10,301 nt of DNA from assembly GCA_937928015.1 (NCBI GenBank), contig CALFXA010000193.1, positions 1-10,301 on the forward strand, written 5' to 3'. The stretch is from an uncultured Anaerolineales bacterium. Its GTDB lineage: Bacteria > Chloroflexota > Anaerolineae > Anaerolineales > Villigracilaceae. Both the position numbers and the translations under genes were made by a program. The notes under the pieces were generated by a model. The model was not told the origin of the DNA. It saw nothing but the letters and a program-made list of their open reading frames with translations, and searched no databases. Below are positions 6,787 through 10,301 of the stretch, piece by piece. Within the stretch, counting starts at the first letter, position 1. The number at the start of each line of letters is the position of its first letter.

Positions 6787-8166
6787 TTACAACGGTTCGA
6801 ATCTGGCCGTGAAATGTCTCAGCAATTCTGGCGCGTAGGTGAATTTGTAACCCTTGACCTTCTCCGCCCGTGACTTGATGCGGGCGGCGCAATCCGCCAC
6901 ATAGTCGAGGTGGCTTTGCGTGTACGTGCGGCGCGGGATGGCCAGCCGCAGCAGCTCCAGCTTAGGGTAGATCATCTTGCCCGAATCAGGATCGGGGTAG
7001 GCGAACATGACCGAGCCGATCTCCACGCCGCGGATTCCGCCCTCGCGGTAGAGTTCCACCGCCAGCGCCTGGCCTGGGAACTCACCCTGCGGGATGTTCG
7101 GGAAGACATGAGCGGCGTCGAGGTAGACGGCGTGTCCGCCCGCGGGCTGGATGGTGGGGATGCCCGCATCGTTGAGGCGCGCCGCCAGGTAGGCGGTCTG
7201 CGAGAGGCGGTAGGCCAGATAGGCCTCGTCCAGGCCTTCGTACAAGCCGACAGCCATCGCGTCCAGGTCGCGGCCCGCGAGTCCGCCATAGGTGGGGAAT
7301 CCCTCGCGCAGGATCAGCTCGTTCTTGACCTGCTGGAAGAGCGCCTCGTCATTCATGCACAACAGGCCGCCGATGTTGACGATAGCGTCCTTCTTGGCGG
7401 ACATGGTCATGCCGTCGGCCAGGGCGTACATCTCGCGCGCGATGTCGATAGCGGACTTGTTCTCGTAGCCCTTCTCGCGCAGCTTGATGAAGTAGGCGTT
7501 CTCGGCGTAGCGGGCCGAGTCGATGAAGAAAGGTATCTTGTACTCGCGATAGACGGCCGCCACCGCCTTGAGGTTTTCCATCGAGACGGGTTGACCGCCG
7601 CCCGCGTTGTTGGTGACGGTGATCATGCCGAAGGGGATTTTCTCCACGCCGACGCGCTCGATGAAGGCCCGCAGCTTGGCGATGTCCATGTTGCCCTTGA
7701 AGGGATGCGGATTCGCGGGGTCGAAGGCCTCGTCGATGACCAGGTTGGTCGGGCGCCCGCCACGGGCACGGATGTTGGCGTCGGTGGTGTCGAAGTGCAT
7801 GTTCGAGGGCACGTAGGTCCCTGGCTTGACCAGGCAGGCTGAGAGGATGTTTTCCGCGGCGCGTCCCTGATGAGTGGGGACGAAATACTTGAAACCGAAG
7901 ATGTCGTCCACGGCGGCTTTCAGGCGCTGGAAGGAACGCGCGCCCGCGTAGGACTCGTCGCCGCGCATGATGGCCGCCCACTGCTCCTGGCTCATCGCGC
8001 CCGTGCCCGAGTCGGTCAGCAGGTCGATGAAGATGTCCTCGGCTTTCATCGAGAACAGGTTGTAGCCAGCCTGCCGCAGCGCGGCCTCGCGCGACTCGGG
8101 CGAGATCAGGCGGATGGGTTCCGTCACCTTGATGCGGAAGGGTTCGGGGGGATAGGATGGGGTCAT
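6787..8166 (-). CDS. tnaA: Tryptophanase (tryptophan indole-lyase), PLP-dependent
   Basis: 459 residues. The beta-eliminating lyase family cleaves L-tryptophan to indole, pyruvate and ammonia in the cytoplasm. Conserved parts are all present: [12 protein letters not shown] (48-59), MRGDESYAG (67-75), [11 protein letters not shown] (96-106), the PLP lysine in SAKKD (Lys259), and [12 protein letters not shown] (289-300). Residues that separate tryptophanase from tyrosine phenol-lyase favour tryptophanase: Asp126 in HFDTT (Thr in the phenol-lyase), Ile383 in VEIGS (Arg in the phenol-lyase) and His451 in LRHFTARF (Phe in the phenol-lyase). The ATG at 8166 is chosen because GAGGAG lies 4 bases upstream and [14 protein letters not shown] matches family N-termini; the frame stays open 32 codons further but that part is not family-like. 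No tnaC-like leader peptide or tnaB permease was recognised in the window. Confidence 0.93.
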   Translation of the reverse strand: MTPSYPPEPFRIKVTEPIRLISPESREAALRQAGYNLFSMKAEDIFIDLLTDSGTGAMSQEQWAAIMRGDESYAGARSFQRLKAAVDDIFGFKYFVPTHQGRAAENILSACLVKPGTYVPSNMHFDTTDANIRARGGRPTNLVIDEAFDPANPHPFKGNMDIAKLRAFIERVGVEKIPFGMITVTNNAGGGQPVSMENLKAVAAVYREYKIPFFIDSARYAENAYFIKLREKGYENKSAIDIAREMYALADGMTMSAKKDAIVNIGGLLCMNDEALFQQVKNELILREGFPTYGGLAGRDLDAMAVGLYEGLDEAYLAYRLSQTAYLAARLNDAGIPTIQPAGGHAVYLDAAHVFPNIPQGEFPGQALAVELYREGGIRGVEIGSVMFAYPDPDSGKMIYPKLELLRLAIPRRTYTQSHLDYVADCAARIKSRAEKVKGYKFTYAPELLRHFTARFEPL

Positions 8167-8170
8167 TGTG

Positions 8171-8176
8171 CTCCTC
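8171..8176 (-). promoter_or_regulatory. Ribosome binding site of tryptophanase
   Basis: GAGGAG on the - strand, 4 bases before the ATG at 8166, fixes the start of the gene against longer in-frame readings up to 8262. Confidence 0.7.
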
Positions 8177-8181
8177 GTTTT

Positions 8182-8214
8182 AGACCTCGGAGGTCTCCAA
8201 GACCTCCGAGGTCT
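8182..8214. repeat. 33-nt perfect palindrome in the tryptophanase leader
   Basis: AGACCTCGGAGGTCT (8182-8196) and its exact reverse complement (8200-8214) flank a CCA loop. It lies 5 bases upstream of the GAGGAG ribosome site, inside the likely untranslated leader. No U-tract follows on either strand. It could affect translation or mRNA stability, or be a dispersed repeat. Confidence 0.75.
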
Positions 8215-8283
8215 GTGGGATTGATCTTGGGTAGCGAGCCTGGCATCTCCCCTGATCGCCATTCGGTCTCCAATGACAAGTCG

Positions 8284-8311
8284 ATTCTACAACCTATTGG
8301 TTTTTTCGCAA
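8284..8311 (-). promoter_or_regulatory. Candidate tryptophanase promoter
   Basis: On the - strand, TTGCGA (8311-8306) and TAGAAT (8289-8284) are 16 bases apart, a plausible sigma-70-type promoter. The start point would be near 8277, giving a leader of about 110 bases that contains the 33-nt palindrome. Found by inspection only. Confidence 0.35.
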
Positions 8312-8323
8312 GGAGAATTTGTC

Positions 8324-8359
8324 CGTAGGGGCGGACGGCCGGGCGAAGCCGCCCCTACG
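8324..8359. repeat. GTAGGGGCGG palindromic repeat at the 3' end of the NB-ARC-TPR gene
   Basis: Arms CGTAGGGGCGG (8324-8334) and CCGCCCCTACG (8349-8359) form an 11-bp stem around a GC-rich loop. The element supplies the TAG stop codon (8357-8355) of the gene on the - strand. It belongs to the same type as the element at 8474-8517. Confidence 0.7.
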
Positions 8360-9470
8360 ATTGGCCCAATTCTTCTTCGATCTCCGCCAGGAGTTTCTGC
8401 GCGGACTGCAAACTGGGATGACGCAGGCGCGTGTAAATCTCAACGGCGCGGCGGGATAACGATAACGCCTCCTGTAGGGGTGTTTCTGTAGGGGCGACCC
8501 GGCGGGTCGCCCCTACACCTGAATTTTGTTTGAGTAGGGCTTTGGCGAGGCGGTGATTTTGAAGTGCAATAGATTCTTGATCTCCGATCTTTTCTGCCAA
8601 CGATAGGGCTTTGCGGGCGAGGGATTCGGCTTCTGCCCACTGCTCGCGGTCTAGGGCGAGTGATGCTAGTATGCCAATGTTGGATGCCATACGTTCTTGG
8701 TCATCGATTTTCTCTGCAAGTTGCAATGCCTCGCGGCAATCGCGCTCGGCAGAATCGTAGTCTTTGATGGCTTGTTCTGCTATAGCAAGATCACTTAGTG
8801 CGATGGAAACATCCCTGCTTTTGGGGGAGATGGAACGGTAAATTTCCAACGCCTCGCGGTAGGCGGTGAGAGCGGCTGGGTAGTCTTTTTGCATTTCAAG
8901 ACCAGTGCCACGTAGTCGAATGGCAGTTGCTCTATTGGAAGGTGTACTAAATTGCCAGTGTTCAGTGGCACGAAAGGCGCAAGCTAACACTTTATAGGGT
9001 TGGTTACGGAGATAGTGAACCCATCCCGCGTGAAATGCCCGCCAGCCCGCGCTCTCTTTATCATCAGAAGCAAGGGCGCGCACTTCGGCTTGTTTGTGAA
9101 GCCAGAGTAATTCATCCCATCTTCCTGTGAAGTCGAGAAATAAGTCAAGTTGGTCGCAGACCGTTTGCAGACGGTCATTATCGCCTGTCAGCAGGCGTGG
9201 CAGAGCGGCGGAGATGAAGTCCCATTCGACGTCCAGCGTGCGGAAGCCTTCATAGTTGTCGCTTCCGCCATATTGCATCGCAAGCGCATAGGCGCGGTTG
9301 GTGAGGGCGTCGCCTGTCTGGGTTACGGCTTTAGGGCGGCGCGTGCGGATGAATTTCGCTGTCAGCGGGGGCAAAAAGTAGGTTTGCTTGGGCAGGTCGG
9401 AGGTCAGGATGGAGCGGTCGGTCAGGTCTTCCAGCGCGGTCTCGGCGGCGCGGGCGGGCAGGTTGGTCAT
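8355..9470 (-). CDS. TPR half of the interrupted NB-ARC-TPR protein
   Basis: The frame is open from 9506; the first ATG is at 9470 but has no clear ribosome site, so independent translation is doubtful. The 371 residues from that ATG begin in the winged-helix region (DLTDRSIL, TYFLPPLTAKFIR), pass through an alpha-helical linker, and end in about four TPR-like repeats: around KDYPAALTAYREALEIY, KDYDSAERDCREALQLAEKI, EQWAEAESLARKALSLAEKI and LQEALSLSRRAVEIYTRL. The last repeat is broken by 15 residues (GVGATRRVAPTETPL, bases 8519-8475) encoded by an inserted palindromic repeat. TPR arrays usually bind a protein or peptide and hold the NTPase inactive; the ligand is unknown. Confidence 0.75.
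   Translation of the reverse strand: MTNLPARAAETALEDLTDRSILTSDLPKQTYFLPPLTAKFIRTRRPKAVTQTGDALTNRAYALAMQYGGSDNYEGFRTLDVEWDFISAALPRLLTGDNDRLQTVCDQLDLFLDFTGRWDELLWLHKQAEVRALASDDKESAGWRAFHAGWVHYLRNQPYKVLACAFRATEHWQFSTPSNRATAIRLRGTGLEMQKDYPAALTAYREALEIYRSISPKSRDVSIALSDLAIAEQAIKDYDSAERDCREALQLAEKIDDQERMASNIGILASLALDREQWAEAESLARKALSLAEKIGDQESIALQNHRLAKALLKQNSGVGATRRVAPTETPLQEALSLSRRAVEIYTRLRHPSLQSAQKLLAEIEEELGQS
8474..8517. repeat. Palindromic repeat inserted in frame in the TPR coding region
   Basis: A perfect 14-bp stem, TGTAGGGGCGACCC (8487-8500) and GGGTCGCCCCTACA (8504-8517) with loop GGC, is preceded by a second copy of CTGTAGGGG (8472-8480; also 8486-8494). The element equals 15 codons on the - strand and leaves the frame intact. 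It resembles in-frame palindromic elements described in Rickettsia, but is not sequence-related as far as can be judged. Confidence 0.75.
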
Positions 9471-9506
9471 GTCCGCGATCCACTTGAGTTTGGCGGGCTG
9501 GCTGAA

Positions 9507-9509
9507 TTA
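9507..9509 (-). other. In-frame TAA stop interrupting the NB-ARC-TPR gene
   Basis: Reads ACG TAA TTC on the - strand between VLAALT and FSQPAKL. This is the only stop in frame between 10301 and the natural end at 8355. Confidence 0.85.
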
Positions 9510-10301
9510 CGTCAGCGCGGCGAGGACTTTCGTCTCGTCGGCGGTGAAGGTCTCCAGCAGGTCGCCAAAGATGTATTCGAGCGGGTCGTTGCCTTTGGGG
9601 GCTTTGTCAATGAAGGCGCAGGCTTCGGCGATGGTGCGGCACTGCGAGCCTTCACGCCCCAACTGCCCCGCGATCCAGTGGATGAAGAGCGGGTTGCCCT
9701 GCGTGATCTCGTACAGGTCTTCGCGCTCTTTTTGCGAGGCGCGGGCGAGGCGCGGAGTTTTGGTGGCGAGTTCGGCGATGAGTTGCAGGGCTTCGTCGCG
9801 GGCGAGGCGGTCGAGGCGCACGATGCGCGCGTCCACATCGGTGCGGCGGCGGGAGGTGACGATGGCTTTGTTCCCTTCGGGCAGGCGCGAGAGGAATTGG
9901 AACAGGCGCGTGCGTTCCGGACGTTCGTCCGTATCGGGCAGGGTTTCCAAGTTGTCGAAGATGATCAGCGCTTTTTTGTTTGCCAACGCGAGGCGCAGTT
10001 CGTTCGGACGCTCATCGGGCGCGAGTTTTTCGAGTCCGTCTGCGCCCAATTCCTTGCCCAGTTCGTCCAGCAGGTCGAGGTAGGTTGGGCGGGTGAAGTC
10101 GGTCAGTTTGGCTTCGCCTTCGGCGGTCAGTTCGCGCACTTTGGCGGTGATGAAGATCTTGCGCTCGAAGAGTTCCGCGGGCGCGTCGTGCGCGGCTTTG
10201 ATGGCGAGGGCGGTCTTGCCGATGCCGCCAGGTCCGTCAATCAGTGCGCCCCAGGCTCTGGTTTCAGGTGAAAGAGCAGCGGCGATGGTTTTGAGTTCAT
10301 C
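9507..10301 (-). CDS. NB-ARC NTPase half of the interrupted protein (partial at window end)
   Basis: 264 residues are visible. NB-ARC motifs in order: P-loop GPGGIGKTAL at visible residues 23-32 (Lys29), Walker B KALIIFDNLETL at about 110-121 (Asp116), the sensor/RNBS-B-like IVTSRRRTD at about 147-155, and the GLPL-like GNPLFIHWIAGQL at about 202-214. The chain ends in the start of the winged-helix domain (DLLETFTADETKVLAALT), where the TAA falls. Nucleotide binding seems intact, so the truncated product could still bind ATP but would lack its sensor domain. Base use is like that of the TPR half, which argues for one ancestral gene. Confidence 0.8.
   Translation of the reverse strand, partial: DELKTIAAALSPETRAWGALIDGPGGIGKTALAIKAAHDAPAELFERKIFITAKVRELTAEGEAKLTDFTRPTYLDLLDELGKELGADGLEKLAPDERPNELRLALANKKALIIFDNLETLPDTDERPERTRLFQFLSRLPEGNKAIVTSRRRTDVDARIVRLDRLARDEALQLIAELATKTPRLARASQKEREDLYEITQGNPLFIHWIAGQLGREGSQCRTIAEACAFIDKAPKGNDPLEYIFGDLLETFTADETKVLAALT

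Larger units (their letters stand above)
8355..10301 (-). pseudogene. NB-ARC-TPR protein gene interrupted by an in-frame stop (partial at window end)
   Basis: Both halves (10301-9510 and 9506-8358) are in the same frame and make one continuous NB-ARC, winged-helix, TPR architecture once the single TAA at 9509-9507 is ignored. The twelve codons after the stop (FSQPAKLKWIAD) still read as the normal winged-helix continuation, so no frameshift or deletion is needed; one base change such as TAC to TAA, or a sequencing error, explains it. Proteins of this kind are cytoplasmic signal-transducing STAND NTPases or AfsR/MalT-like regulators; the N-terminus, which would show the effector or DNA-binding domain, lies beyond the window. 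Confidence 0.75.

Noticed and set aside
6910..7842. 310-codon open frame on the + strand opposite tryptophanase
   Set aside because: His/Val/Asp/Gly-rich shadow; the - strand protein is a complete family member.
6787..8166. Tyrosine phenol-lyase
   Set aside because: The residues that define phenol-lyase specificity (Thr, Arg, Phe) are replaced by the tryptophanase ones (Asp126, Ile383, His451).
8167..8262. N-terminal extension of tryptophanase by 32 codons
   Set aside because: Not family-like, reads through the 33-nt palindrome, and the ATG at 8166 has a good ribosome site.
8324..8517. CRISPR array or insertion-sequence ends
   Set aside because: Only isolated palindromes with no regular spacers, no transposase and no clear target duplications.
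9150..10271. 373-codon open frame on the + strand opposite the NB-ARC-TPR gene
   Set aside because: Low-complexity Gly/Val/Phe/Arg-rich composition, while the - strand shows clear NB-ARC motifs.

Overview
The window looks like a stretch of chromosome from a moderately GC-rich bacterium, most likely an anaerobic member of the Chloroflexota (Anaerolineae type). This is an inference from three things: an aldehyde ferredoxin oxidoreductase next to a tryptophanase, two large multidomain STAND/NB-ARC NTPases of the kind abundant in that phylum, and many short palindromic repeats between and inside genes. No rRNA, tRNA, CRISPR array or transposase was seen. No stretch of more than 300 bases lacks a gene; the longest gap is about 190 bases (8167-8354).

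Left part, + strand: the C-terminal half of a tungsten/molybdenum-pterin aldehyde ferredoxin oxidoreductase (1-881) ends at a strong hairpin terminator. An extended -10 promoter then drives a 781-residue STAND protein (1010-3355). Its order is an effector-associated N-terminal domain, an nSTAND NTPase, a winged-helix-like region, one membrane helix, and a C-terminal FGE-sulfatase/C-type-lectin-fold domain without the catalytic cysteines. The last 40 residues resemble a diversity-generating-retroelement (DGR) variable region, and the FGE half is clearly more AT-rich than the NTPase half. This is the most interesting object in the window.

Middle, - strand: an EmrE-type multidrug-efflux/DMT transporter (6672 down to 5737) is followed after 46 bases by recJ (5690 down to 3435). 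The gap holds a near-consensus promoter placed so that recJ mRNA would start at or next to its ATG (leaderless). recJ converges on the STAND gene across a terminator region with nested hairpins.

Right part, - strand: a tryptophanase (8166 down to 6787) with the residues typical of tryptophanase rather than tyrosine phenol-lyase ends in an intrinsic terminator whose U-tract nearly touches the transporter start codon. Upstream lies an NB-ARC-TPR protein (10301 down to 8355, running off the window). It is split by one in-frame TAA between its NTPase and TPR parts, carries a palindromic repeat inserted in frame that encodes 15 extra residues, and takes its stop codon from another copy of the same repeat type.

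The genes do not form one pathway. The theme is signalling/conflict-type NTPases mixed with anaerobic metabolism and housekeeping DNA repair, with active short-repeat turnover.
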